Assembly: GCF_034372165.1 (NCBI RefSeq) | Contig: NZ_CP139698.1 | Location: 3,100,001-3,164,000, forward strand | Length of the DNA stretch: 64,000 nucleotides | Direction of reading: 5' to 3' | From: Christiangramia sp. OXR-203 | GTDB taxonomy: Bacteria; Bacteroidota; Bacteroidia; Flavobacteriales; Flavobacteriaceae | Shown: one piece after another, positions 1 through 7,988 of the stretch | How positions within the stretch are numbered: position 1 is the stretch's first letter | How the letters are laid out: every line of letters starts with the position of its first letter | Notes under the pieces: generated by a model | Databases searched by the model: none | The model's input: the letters and a program-made list of their open reading frames with translations, nothing else | What the model was told of the DNA's origin: nothing | Position numbers and translations under genes: made by a program

Positions 1-717
1 TGGGGACTTTTCACTCATCCCCTGCTCGATGCACATACCACCTGGGGCACGCAGCTATTTTGGCCATTCGATCTAAGACTGGCTTATAAGAATATCTTTG
101 TCATCGATCCACTTTATACCTTGCCGTTTTTAGTCCTGCTCATCATGGCAATACGCTTAAAGCGGGATGATCCAAAACGAACGAAATACAATCGGCTTGG
201 TTTAATTATTAGCAGCGTTTACCTGTTATTGATCACCCCTGCACTTAAATGGATCACTTATAACAAATTCGAAAGTGCTCTGGAAGAACAGTCGATTTCT
301 TATCAAAGAATGGATACACGACCTGCACCTATGAATAGTATTTTATGGAGTGCAAATATTGAGGCTAAGGATCATTTTTTGATCGCCGACTATTCCATTT
401 TTGACACCAAACCCATAAGTTTTCAAGAAGTACCGAAGAATCATGCGTTTGCCGACAGTCTTACAGGTGACCCCAACTTAAAGCGTTTAATTGATATTAG
501 CGAAGGCTGGTATACTTTCAGCGAGAAAAACGAGCAACTTTATTTCAATGATCTTCGCTTCGGAAAACTGGATATGAATGATCCTAATGCGCCATTTATT
601 TTCAGCTTTTTACTACAGGAAGAAGATGGAGAATTAACCGCCACTGAAACTGAGCGTTCCATGAAAAATGCAGAAAGCTTGCTTCCTGAATTGTGGAGCA
701 GAATCCTTGGAAATTGA
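1..717 (+). CDS. Membrane-bound metal-dependent hydrolase (YdjM/DUF457 type), 5' end cut off
   Basis: The open frame runs in from the window edge, so only the C-terminal ~238 residues are present. The first ~50 residues hold the recognisable part: a HPLLDAHTTWGT stretch followed by a WPF motif, as in the YdjM/COG1988 family of inner-membrane hydrolases, where the His and Asp are thought to bind metal. One hydrophobic segment (about residues 38-52) is followed by a basic loop and a second hydrophobic segment (about 68-80); the remaining ~150 residues look soluble. The family has been linked to DNA-damage-regulated membrane hydrolases, but the substrate is unknown. It ends 80 bp before the next gene on the same strand. 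Family assignment is from the motif only. Confidence 0.7.
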   Translation, partial: WGLFTHPLLDAHTTWGTQLFWPFDLRLAYKNIFVIDPLYTLPFLVLLIMAIRLKRDDPKRTKYNRLGLIISSVYLLLITPALKWITYNKFESALEEQSISYQRMDTRPAPMNSILWSANIEAKDHFLIADYSIFDTKPISFQEVPKNHAFADSLTGDPNLKRLIDISEGWYTFSEKNEQLYFNDLRFGKLDMNDPNAPFIFSFLLQEEDGELTATETERSMKNAESLLPELWSRILGN

Positions 718-797
718 ATCTATTTTACTGAAAAAGCCAGAAATTCTGAAAAAAGCATGGCTTTAAACTACCTTTGCTTCTCAAAATGTTCAAATAA

Positions 798-1373
798 ATG
801 ATTTCTGAAGATAAATTAAGAGAACGCAGTGATTCCACCTGTGAATTGTGCGGACAAACCGAACACCTGAATTTATATACAGTTTATGAAGCTCCAGAGG
901 ACCAGGAAGCAGAGATTTTGATCTGCCAGAACTGTGAGTCTCAAATAGAAGATCCTGAAAAAGTAGAACCAAATCACTGGCGTTGTCTTAACGACAGTAT
1001 GTGGAGTACCATTCCTGCCGTACAGGTCATTTCGTGGAGAATGTTGAACAGACTTAAATCTGAAGGCTGGCCGCAGGACTTACTTGATATGATGTATATG
1101 GAAGATGAGTTCAAGAACTGGGCTAAAGCAGGTATACAGACTGAGGAATCTGATATTCAACTGGTTCATAAAGATAGCAATGGGGTGGTGCTGGAAGCAG
1201 GAGACAGCGTTGTTTTGATCAAAGATCTGAATGTAAAGGGCAGCAGTCTTACCGCAAAAAGAGGAACTGCAGTTCGAAGAATATCCTTGGTTCACGATAA
1301 TGCTGAGCAAATTGAAGGTAAAGTGGAAGGCCAGCAGATCGTTTTACTAACCAAGTTCGTAAAGAAAATCTGA
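798..1373 (+). CDS. PhnA/YjdM-family zinc-ribbon protein
   Basis: Two CxxC pairs (C15/C18 and C43/C46) form an N-terminal zinc ribbon. The C-terminal ~70 residues carry the typical PhnA domain ([22 protein letters not shown]), a small SH3-like barrel. The name comes from the E. coli phosphonate locus, but YjdM-type PhnA proteins are not phosphonoacetate hydrolases and their role is unresolved. The ATG follows a 80-bp spacer and the frame has a sensible length (191 aa) for the longer Bacteroidota form, which has an extra middle segment. It is 8 bp upstream of the VF530 gene, so the two are probably co-transcribed and end at the hairpin near 1640. Confidence 0.85.
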   Translation: MISEDKLRERSDSTCELCGQTEHLNLYTVYEAPEDQEAEILICQNCESQIEDPEKVEPNHWRCLNDSMWSTIPAVQVISWRMLNRLKSEGWPQDLLDMMYMEDEFKNWAKAGIQTEESDIQLVHKDSNGVVLEAGDSVVLIKDLNVKGSSLTAKRGTAVRRISLVHDNAEQIEGKVEGQQIVLLTKFVKKI

Positions 1374-1381
1374 TCACGCCT

Positions 1382-1612
1382 ATGGAAAATAAAAAGAACA
1401 CACAGCCAAATAATCCTTTACACGGTGTCAAACTTGCAGATATCTTAGATGACCTGCATGATCATTATGGATGGGACGGGCTTGCAGAAAGGATTAATAT
1501 CAATTGCTTTAAATCCAATCCAACAAAAAAGTCTAGCTTAAAATTTCTTCGGAAGGAACTCTGGGCAAGAGAAAAAGTGGAGCGTTTGTATCTTAAGACA
1601 AACTTCAAATAG
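1382..1612 (+). CDS. VF530-family (DUF2132) small DNA-binding protein
   Basis: A 76-residue protein with the hallmark of the VF530 family: [12 protein letters not shown] near residue 10, then a [11 protein letters not shown] segment and [18 protein letters not shown]. Structures of family members show a compact alpha-helical fold, and a DNA-binding role has been suggested from structural similarity; the biological role is not established. It lies 8 bp after the PhnA-like gene on the same strand and is followed by a strong hairpin terminator, so it is the last gene of that small operon. Confidence 0.88.
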   Translation: MENKKNTQPNNPLHGVKLADILDDLHDHYGWDGLAERININCFKSNPTKKSSLKFLRKELWAREKVERLYLKTNFK

Positions 1613-1624
1613 AAATATACTCAC

Positions 1625-1655
1625 AAAAAAAGCGGCCAGTTGGCCGCTTTTTTTC
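1625..1655. terminator. Bidirectional rho-independent terminator
   Basis: Perfect hairpin GCGGCCA/TGGCCGC (about 1632-1647) flanked by an A-run on the left and a T-run on the right. It can serve both the PhnA-VF530 operon (plus strand) and the converging M49 peptidase gene (minus strand), which ends 18 bp further on. Confidence 0.9.
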
Positions 1656-1672
1656 TATAATTCTGCTACTGA

Positions 1673-3751
1673 CTACTCTTCAGTTTTAGCAACTTCTTTT
1701 TCTTCTTTTTCTTTCTTTTCAGTTAAGAAACTATAGTTTTCAGAATAATCAAGCATCTGCTCTTCGAAAGATCTTGGCTGAGTTACTTTGATCGAAATGA
1801 TTTCATCATTCTCATCCATTTCAGCAACCAAAACAGGATTCACGAATCCACTATATGGAGCCGATTTGAATTTGGAGTTTCTGTCCAATACCTGTTTGTG
1901 AATATCCTGATCTACCTTTACACCGTAGTTTTCTACCAGGTCTTTTGCCGCCTGGAAATCACCTTCAGACTTGATTCTCTGAGTTTCCTTAAGCAGGTCT
2001 CCGAAAAGGGAACGTAGCTTCTGGTAGTCCTTGATATCGAAATAGATCTTACCATCTTTTTCAACTTTTTCAATAACTCCTTCTTCCTGACCTTTTTCGT
2101 AAACCCATTTACTCACCCATTGCCTGTTACGCATATGAGCTTCTTCAATATCCTGACCCGGCTCAATTCTTACTAACTGAGTCATCAATCCATTACGAAT
2201 ATAATCGTTGTAAGCAGCTTTCCCCAGTTTTTCAGAATCATCGGTAAGTCCAAGTTCTTCCAGTTTTGGGTCCATCAGGTAATAAAGACCTACAAGATCT
2301 GCACGACCTTCTTCAAGTGTAGATGCATAGTTCTTTAGAGTTTCCTTGGTTTCTCCAACACCAGCATTCATTTGTCCTGAAGCGTGACCAACTACTTCGT
2401 GCAATGCAGTATGTAGCTTATCTGCCTCTTTCCCGTATTGTTCAGAAAGTTGTACTTCTTCTTCATCATGTGCAAATTCCTTCAGTTTATCTGATCCACC
2501 AGCACTTTCGTAAGCAGAAATGATGTTTCCTAAAGAAACAGATTTACTTCCATGCTCTTTACGAATCCAGTTCGCATTTGGAAGGTTTACACCAATTGGC
2601 GTACTTGGAGATGCATCACCTGCTTCACCAGCAACGATCACGGTTTTGTAAGTTACCCCTACTACAGAATCTTTTTTATGCTCATCCATAATTGGCGAGT
2701 TATCCTCGAACCACTGCACTTCATTCTCAAGAACGCTCATCTTTTTAGACATATCGAAATCCTTGATCTGAACGATATTTTCATAAGATCCTCTGTAACC
2801 TTTTGGATCATTATAAACTTCTATAAAACTGTTGATATAGTCAATATTACCTTCTGTAGCTTCTACCCAGGCAACGTTGTAATCATCCCAGGTTTTCAGG
2901 TCTCCGGTAGTGTAGTAATCAATTAAAAGACCTAAAGCATTTGCCTGCTTTTCATTTTCGGCAATAGCTTTTGCTTTTTCCAGCCATTTAATGATCTCAT
3001 CGATCGCTTCGCCGTAAAGTCCGCCACTCTTATAAACTTTCTCTACCAGTTTCCCATTCTCCTTTACAAGCTTGGAATTAAGTCCGTAAGAAAGTGGTTT
3101 ATCAGGATTTGGAGATTTCTTTTTGGCGTAGAATGCATCCACTTCCGCAGCAGTTACATCAGGACCATAGAAATTGATGGCAGAACCTTCCAGTAAACCA
3201 TCAGCTTCATTAAGATTTACCTTTTTCGCATCCTTATCATTGAAGATTACTTCGTAAGCTTCACCTGTAAGTTCGGTATTGCTTTCTTTTAAGAGCGTAT
3301 CAAAATATTCCTTACTGAATTCAGGTTTGATCTTCGCATTGGAATAATGATGGTGAATCCCGTTCGAGAACCATACTCTTTTGAGGTAAGTTTCAAATGA
3401 ACTCCATTCTTCTGAAGACTGGTCGCCTTCATAGTTTGTATAAATATTTTCTAGGGCTTCACGAATTTCCAGGTTATGACGGTAATTCTGGTCCCACATA
3501 ATATCTCTACCGGCAAGTCCAGCCTGGGTAAGATAATAGACTAATTTCTGCTCTTTCAGACTTAAGTTTTCCCAACCCGGGATCTGGTAGCGCAGTACTT
3601 TAATATCTGCAAATTCATCTACGTTTACCTCAAAATCTGAGTTCATCGCGATCTCCTGCTGCTCATCCTTATCTGCATTTTTCTTGTCCTCATTACAGGA
3701 AACGAAAGTCAATGCCGATGCTAGAAGGCAGGTACTTAATATTTTATTCAT
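1673..3751 (-). CDS. M49-family (dipeptidyl-peptidase III-like) zinc metallopeptidase, lipoprotein
   Basis: 692 residues. The N-terminus is a lipoprotein signal with the lipobox LTFVSC (Cys at residue ~20), so the enzyme is probably anchored in an outer or inner membrane facing the periplasm. The zinc site is HEVVGH (about residues 449-454) with the second glutamate motif EEGRAD about 25 residues later. This is the arrangement of bacterial M49 peptidases that have the shorter HExxGH motif in place of the eukaryotic HELLGH. The expected activity is release of dipeptides from peptide N-termini. Many database entries wrongly call this protein 'dihydrofolate reductase'; nothing here resembles that fold. 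It is a single-gene unit, transcribed opposite to the VF530 operon. Confidence 0.88.
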   Translation of the reverse strand: MNKILSTCLLASALTFVSCNEDKKNADKDEQQEIAMNSDFEVNVDEFADIKVLRYQIPGWENLSLKEQKLVYYLTQAGLAGRDIMWDQNYRHNLEIREALENIYTNYEGDQSSEEWSSFETYLKRVWFSNGIHHHYSNAKIKPEFSKEYFDTLLKESNTELTGEAYEVIFNDKDAKKVNLNEADGLLEGSAINFYGPDVTAAEVDAFYAKKKSPNPDKPLSYGLNSKLVKENGKLVEKVYKSGGLYGEAIDEIIKWLEKAKAIAENEKQANALGLLIDYYTTGDLKTWDDYNVAWVEATEGNIDYINSFIEVYNDPKGYRGSYENIVQIKDFDMSKKMSVLENEVQWFEDNSPIMDEHKKDSVVGVTYKTVIVAGEAGDASPSTPIGVNLPNANWIRKEHGSKSVSLGNIISAYESAGGSDKLKEFAHDEEEVQLSEQYGKEADKLHTALHEVVGHASGQMNAGVGETKETLKNYASTLEEGRADLVGLYYLMDPKLEELGLTDDSEKLGKAAYNDYIRNGLMTQLVRIEPGQDIEEAHMRNRQWVSKWVYEKGQEEGVIEKVEKDGKIYFDIKDYQKLRSLFGDLLKETQRIKSEGDFQAAKDLVENYGVKVDQDIHKQVLDRNSKFKSAPYSGFVNPVLVAEMDENDEIISIKVTQPRSFEEQMLDYSENYSFLTEKKEKEEKEVAKTEE

Positions 3752-3842
3752 GAAAATAATTTTAGTGCGGCAAATATACTAAAACGGGGAATCAAATTCT
3801 GCGAACCTGATCCCCCGTTATATAGAAATATTGATATATTCT

Positions 3843-5234
3843 CTATTTTTTACTCATTTCAGTAAAATGTTTGTAAAACCATGGGATGGTTTCAATACCT
3901 TTTAGATAATTCCATATTCCGAAATGCTCGTTAGGAGAATGGATCGCATCTGTATCCAGACCAAAGCCCATCAGGATGATCTTACTATCCAGTTCTTTTT
4001 CAAACAGGGATACAATGGGAATACTTCCCCCACTTCTCTGCGGGATTGGCGTTTTTCCGAAAGTCTCCTCATAGGCTGCACTGGCCGCCTGGTAACCTAT
4101 CGTGTCTATTGGAGTTACATATGGATAGCCGCCATGGTGAGGTTTCACTTTCACTCGAACACTATCTGGTGCCAGACTTTCAAAGTGTTTTGTGAACAAT
4201 TCGGTAATTTCTTTGTGATCCTGATTAGGAACCAGTCGCATGGATATTTTTGCGTAAGCCTTCGATGGAAGTACTGTTTTGGCTCCTTCACCTATATAAC
4301 CACCCCACATTCCATTTACGTCGAGAGTTGGCCTGATAGAACCTCTCTCCAGCGTAGAATATCCTTCCTCTCCATGAACATCCCTGATATCCAGCTTTTC
4401 CTTATACTCCTCAATACTGAAAGGTGCTTCTGCCATTTTCGAGCGTTCCTCATCACTAAGATTTTCTACATTATCATAGAAGCCTGGAATGGTAATATGA
4501 TTATTATCGTCCGTAAGTTTGGAGATCATTTCACTTAAGACTTTCAGAGGATTTGCTACCGCACCACCGTAAAGGCCAGAATGCAGATCCCGGTTCGCTC
4601 CGGTCACTTCCACTTCTACGTAAGATAGTCCGCGTAGACCGGTTGTGATAGATGGGGTGTCTTTGGAGATCATTCCGGTATCAGAGATCAGGATCACATC
4701 ATTCTGAAGTTTCTCCTTGTTCTCCTTAATATACCAATCCAGGTGCTCACTTCCTACTTCCTCCTCACCTTCGATCATGAATTTCACATTACATGGCAAT
4801 TCATCATTTTTGGTCATGTATTCCATGGCTTTTACATGCATATACATCTGTCCTTTATCATCACATGCACCGCGAGCGAAAATTGCCCCTTCAGGATGAA
4901 TAGCGGTTTTTTGCACAACAGGTTCAAAAGGCGGAGAATTCCATAGATCCAATGGATCTGGTGGCTGTACATCGTAATGCCCATATACAAGCACCGTTGG
5001 AAGATCTTTGTTAATGATCTTTTCAGCATATACGACAGGATGACCTGGAGTTGGTGCAACTTCTGCAGTATCACAACCAGCATCCAGTAGACTTTGCTTC
5101 ACAGCTTCCGCAGCCTTCAGCATGTCTTCCTTGTAATTTGCATCTGCAGATATCGAAGGAATTTTCAATAATTCCTTTAATTCATCGACAAATCTGTCTT
5201 TATGTTCTTCGAGGTATGATTTTATAGAATCCAT
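3843..5234 (-). CDS. M20-family dipeptidase (carnosinase-like/CNDP type)
   Basis: 463 residues with the complete di-zinc M20 pattern: YGHYDVQP (His and Asp ligands around residue 85), GACDDKGQ (bridging Asp), EGEEEVGS (catalytic and ligand Glu pair near 155), a central dimerisation domain (GLRGLSYVEVEVTG...DLHSG), and a C-terminal HSPNE motif (last His ligand near 438). It has no signal peptide, so it is a cytosolic enzyme splitting dipeptides. It is 90 bp upstream of the M49 gene on the same strand; the two peptidases may act in sequence on peptides, which is inference from position. It is the last complete chromosomal gene before the ICE. Confidence 0.92.
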   Translation of the reverse strand: MDSIKSYLEEHKDRFVDELKELLKIPSISADANYKEDMLKAAEAVKQSLLDAGCDTAEVAPTPGHPVVYAEKIINKDLPTVLVYGHYDVQPPDPLDLWNSPPFEPVVQKTAIHPEGAIFARGACDDKGQMYMHVKAMEYMTKNDELPCNVKFMIEGEEEVGSEHLDWYIKENKEKLQNDVILISDTGMISKDTPSITTGLRGLSYVEVEVTGANRDLHSGLYGGAVANPLKVLSEMISKLTDDNNHITIPGFYDNVENLSDEERSKMAEAPFSIEEYKEKLDIRDVHGEEGYSTLERGSIRPTLDVNGMWGGYIGEGAKTVLPSKAYAKISMRLVPNQDHKEITELFTKHFESLAPDSVRVKVKPHHGGYPYVTPIDTIGYQAASAAYEETFGKTPIPQRSGGSIPIVSLFEKELDSKIILMGFGLDTDAIHSPNEHFGIWNYLKGIETIPWFYKHFTEMSKK

Positions 5235-5424
5235 GTACTAATTTTCAGGTTTGCGTAAAGTTATAAAGAAGTCGGCGGAAAGTTGGTCTCAAAGCTCTTA
5301 GTGTTTTCATAAGAAAATTAATTTTTCTGAAAATCATTGAAATTGATCTTTACTGAAAATCAGAAACTTAGTTGTAGTCACTAAATTTTAGCTGAAATTT
5401 TTTTAATTTTTTTCTGGAAGACTG

Positions 5425-5454
5425 TTTGAAAATTGAAACTTATCTTTATATTTG
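5425..5454 (+). promoter_or_regulatory. Bacteroidota promoter of the split tRNA-Leu gene
   Basis: TTTG at 5425-5428 and TATATTTG at 5447-5454, 18 bp apart, match the Bacteroidota consensus (TTG...TAnnTTTG). Transcription would start near 5460, run through the tRNA 5' half and on into the intact second tRNA-Leu. Confidence 0.7.
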
Positions 5455-5517
5455 CACCCGCTTAAGTAATTAAGCAGGGAATCACAACGAGTCCTAAGTG
5501 TTGTGAAACTTTAAATT

Positions 5518-5557
5518 GCGGGCGTGGTGGAATTGGTAGACACGCTAGACTTAGGAT
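5518..5557 (+). pseudogene. tRNA-Leu(UAG) 5' half, cut in the anticodon loop by the ICE
   Basis: Acceptor strand GCGGGCG, D-arm and the 5' side of the anticodon stem are present up to AGACTTAGGAT; then the sequence becomes unrelated. The missing part is found 53 kb away: the 3' half at 58845-58897 has the matching CTAG anticodon-stem strand and CGCCCGC acceptor strand. Joined at the shared 11 bp they give an 82-nt tRNA with anticodon TAG. Confidence 0.9.
5547..5557 (+). other. attL core (crossover site in the anticodon loop)
   Basis: AGACTTAGGAT, identical to the copy at 58845-58855; the bases on either side differ between the two. The same 11 bp also occur inside the intact tRNA-Leu at 5621-5631, giving a possible alternative recombination site. 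The core covers the anticodon TAG. Confidence 0.85.
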
Positions 5558-5591
5558 TTATCCAAATAAAAAGTGTTAATTTGCACTTTAT

Positions 5592-5673
5592 GCGGGTGTG
5601 GTGGAATTGGTAGACACGTCAGACTTAGGATCTGATGCCGCAAGGTGTGGGGGTTCGAGTCCCTTCACCCGCA
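5592..5673 (+). tRNA. tRNA-Leu(UAG), complete, carried at the left end of the ICE
   Basis: 82 nt with all arms: acceptor GCGGGTG/CACCCGC, anticodon stem TCAGA/TCTGA around loop CT-TAG-GA, variable arm, and a T-arm with TTCGAGT loop; discriminator A, CCA not encoded. It differs from the split host gene at the acceptor pair, the anticodon stem and the T-stem but has the same anticodon, so it can replace it. A TTAATTTG -7-like box lies 17 bp upstream; transcription could also come from the host promoter at 5425. Confidence 0.95.
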
Positions 5674-5675
5674 CG

Positions 5676-5703
5676 AAAAGCCGAAGAGAAATCTTCGGCT
5701 TTT
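5676..5703 (+). terminator. Terminator of the ICE-borne tRNA-Leu
   Basis: Stem AAGCCGAAGA/TCTTCGGCTT with a GAAA loop, then T-run. It has the same design (AGA-GAAA-TCT apex) as the terminator behind the host tRNA 3' half at 58904-58931, suggesting tRNA and terminator were picked up together from a related bacterium. Confidence 0.88.
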
Positions 5704-5733
5704 TTATTTCAAAATTCAACCTAAATATTGCTC

Positions 5734-5754
5734 GGGTACAACATAGGTACAACA
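5734..5754 (+). repeat. Left copy of a 21-bp integrase arm-type repeat
   Basis: Contains GGTACAACA twice, 11 bp apart (5735 and 5746), starting GGGTACAACATAGG. An identical 21-bp copy in the same orientation is at 58722-58742, and a further single GGTACAACA is at 58667. Position beside both ends of the element and next to int suggests arm-binding sites for the tyrosine integrase. Confidence 0.65.
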
Positions 5755-5975
5755 TTTTCCATTTTTTTGACTCAAAATTTGTTTTAAGCACGTTCAATAT
5801 CATTTCATTTTAAATGCTATTATCTTATCCTGCATTTCATAAATTTTAAAATATGAATGATTTGATTTTCGGTTTTGTATTACCCAATATATCTTAGGCG
5901 GTTGGTATATTTTGTATTAGAAAAGACTGAAGCTAAAAATTTAACATTTTCAGAATATTTGTATATTTGCAATCG

Positions 5976-6419
5976 ATGCAAAAAGCAAATAAAATAGCAG
6001 CAGTTTTCTTCTTGGGTCTGTTTGGCCTTATGGTGCTACATCAAGCATTTCCGCATCTGCATCATCAGCATCAGGATTCGCATTCCCATTCCCATTCGGA
6101 TGTTGCCCATACGGGCGAACACCACCATCACGATAAAGGTTCGCACGAAGACGAAGAATCACCATATGGCTTTTTCGGGTTCTTTATGGATATGCACGTC
6201 CATTCCTCGGTTTCAACCGATATTATTGTCGAAAGACAAATCGTTGAACACCGTACCGATACGAATGAGAATGTTGTAAAAACCTATCCTTGTTTTCAAG
6301 AACTATATTTTATTGATAAGAGGCGAAACAACGACCCGCCGCTTTATCACCCGCCCAAACAATATTTTAATCCCTTCCTATCATCCCTCGATTTACGGGG
6401 GCCACCATCTTTAGGTTAA
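5976..6419 (+). CDS. Histidine-rich small membrane/exported protein heading the metal-efflux operon
   Basis: 147 residues. After a short basic start there is one hydrophobic segment (residues 6-22), then a His/Asp-rich stretch (about 24-60) with runs such as HLHHQHQ and HHHH that would bind divalent or monovalent metal ions. The C-terminal half is not recognisable. A frame from an upstream TTG exists, but that codon lies inside a TATATTTG promoter box (5962-5969), so the ATG used here is preferred; this would leave almost no leader on the mRNA. It precedes the TolC-like gene by 91 bp and is probably a periplasmic metal buffer or sensor accessory for the RND pump (inference). Confidence 0.65.
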   Translation: MQKANKIAAVFFLGLFGLMVLHQAFPHLHHQHQDSHSHSHSDVAHTGEHHHHDKGSHEDEESPYGFFGFFMDMHVHSSVSTDIIVERQIVEHRTDTNENVVKTYPCFQELYFIDKRRNNDPPLYHPPKQYFNPFLSSLDLRGPPSLG

Positions 6420-6510
6420 TCGTTTGGGATTATCTATCTATTAGGTAGAAATCCTATTGAATTTCAGGCCTGTCTCTTATCAGGCAAGATTAAACCTAAA
6501 TTTTCAAACA

Positions 6511-7695
6511 ATGAATACATACATCGTGTCCGCGATATGCGGATGCCTGTTCTATGTTGTCGGTTTCTCACAAGATAAAAATATAGGGGAGCTACTCAAC
6601 GAAATAGAACAGAACAATATAGAGCTGAAGGCCTATCAATCTCTTATCGATGGCCAAAAGCTTCAAAACAAGAGTGGCAACAATCTGCCCGACCCACAGC
6701 TTTCAGGATACTATCTGCCTTTTGGCGACCATCAAACCGATGACTACACCGAGTTTGAAATATCACAATCCTTTGAATTTCCTTCGGTATATGCAGCCCG
6801 TAACAAGTGGAACAACCTAAGAGCAGAACAGTTGCAGGCAGCCTATGGCGAAAAACGCCAAGAAATACTGCTAAAGGCAAAAAAAGGGCTTATAGAACTC
6901 TTTATACTTCAAAAGCGAAAAACCATTGAAGATGAACGAAAGAAACAAAGCCAAGAGGTGTATGAACAAATGCAAGAACTTTTTAACAGAGAGCAAGTCG
7001 GCATTTTAGACCTCAACAAATCTAAAGTAGCTTGGATTCAGGAGCAATTTGTGGTGGAACAACTGGAAGCGGAAATCCAAAATCAAAGAACGGCTTTGCA
7101 GGCTTTGAATGGAAATCAACCGCTTGGGTTGGACAATCTGCAATTCAATATTCCATTTCAAATACAAACCGTAGCCGATTTATGGAATGAGAAATTGGCC
7201 AAAGACCCCAAGCTTTTGGAGCTAAAAGCTTATGAAGCCGCGGCACAGCAAAACGTCCAGTTGGAAAAAAACAAACTACTGCCGGACCTTTCATTGGGTT
7301 ACAATTACCAAGGGGTCAACGGCAACAACTATTCGGGTGTTTATGGAGGGTTGACCATTCCTTTATGGAACAGTAAAAACAGGGTAAAAGCGGCACAAGC
7401 CAATTACGAATACCAGCAGTCCAACACACAAGTTGAACAACAAATGCTATATGCCAAATTACAACAAGAGTACAATCAGTATCAATTGTTGCTAAACAAG
7501 TACACGGAATATCAGGACACCATAGAAACCCTAAATAGTGAAGATTTGCTCTTTAAAGCCTACAGCTTGGGAGAATACTCGTTTTTGGAATACTATATGG
7601 AAGTGCAATTCTATCGGGACGCAACCGATAGAATGTTGCAAATGGAAAAACAGTTACAGCTTTTACAAGCACAATTATTAATACATCAGTTATAA
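6511..7695 (+). CDS. TolC-family outer-membrane channel of heavy-metal efflux system (CzcC/CusC-like)
   Basis: 394 residues from the chosen ATG, which starts directly with a signal peptide (about residues 1-20, ending VGFSQ). An upstream TTG would add 18 residues before the signal and is rejected. Long alpha-helical, Gln/Glu/Lys-rich stretches (residues ~100-200 and 310-390) alternate with beta-strand segments such as GYNYQGVNGNNYSGVYGGLTI, the duplicated pattern of TolC proteins. It would form the outer-membrane exit of the tripartite pump whose adaptor and RND subunit follow. The four genes are closely spaced on one strand, so they form an operon. Confidence 0.85.
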   Translation: MNTYIVSAICGCLFYVVGFSQDKNIGELLNEIEQNNIELKAYQSLIDGQKLQNKSGNNLPDPQLSGYYLPFGDHQTDDYTEFEISQSFEFPSVYAARNKWNNLRAEQLQAAYGEKRQEILLKAKKGLIELFILQKRKTIEDERKKQSQEVYEQMQELFNREQVGILDLNKSKVAWIQEQFVVEQLEAEIQNQRTALQALNGNQPLGLDNLQFNIPFQIQTVADLWNEKLAKDPKLLELKAYEAAAQQNVQLEKNKLLPDLSLGYNYQGVNGNNYSGVYGGLTIPLWNSKNRVKAAQANYEYQQSNTQVEQQMLYAKLQQEYNQYQLLLNKYTEYQDTIETLNSEDLLFKAYSLGEYSFLEYYMEVQFYRDATDRMLQMEKQLQLLQAQLLIHQL

Positions 7696-7715
7696 CAATT
7701 TTAAAAATTAAAAAG

Positions 7716-7976
7716 ATGAAACATTTATCAAAAATACTAATAGCACTTATAGTAATAGCGGCAATCAGCCTTACGGGATGCCGGGAAACAAAAAAGGAAG
7801 AAGCACAAGATGACCACGGTCACGAGCATAACCCGGACGGCTCTCATATGGAACAGGAAGATTTGAAGCAGGAAGAATTTATGGTAGGTCAGGACACCCT
7901 TCAAAAGCAAGAACACGGCCATAGTCACGATGACGACCACGGCCATTCCAACGATAATGACGGACACCAACATTAA
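7716..7976 (+). CDS. Small His-rich lipoprotein of the metal-efflux operon
   Basis: 86 residues: a hydrophobic signal ending in the lipobox LTGC (Cys ~22), then a charged region with three His clusters (DDHGHEHNPDGSH, HGHSHDDDHGHS and the C-terminal DGHQH). It has no domain beyond this. The composition points to binding of soft or divalent metal in the periplasm. The motif HEHNPDGSH is closely echoed at the start of the next protein (HVHNADGSH), suggesting that this gene arose from, or co-evolved with, the metal-binding N-terminus of the adaptor. It starts 20 bp after the channel gene and ends 12 bp before the adaptor gene. Confidence 0.75.
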   Translation: MKHLSKILIALIVIAAISLTGCRETKKEEAQDDHGHEHNPDGSHMEQEDLKQEEFMVGQDTLQKQEHGHSHDDDHGHSNDNDGHQH

Positions 7977-7988
7977 TAAAAGAAAAAG

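Noticed and set aside
1673-3751. 'Dihydrofolate reductase' label common for this protein family
   Set aside because: The HExxGH and EEGRAD zinc-peptidase motifs and the lipoprotein signal identify an M49 peptidase; no DHFR features are present.
5518-5673. Two normal tandem tRNA-Leu genes at the left end
   Set aside because: The first is cut after the anticodon loop and its 3' half is at the other end of the element; only the second is complete.
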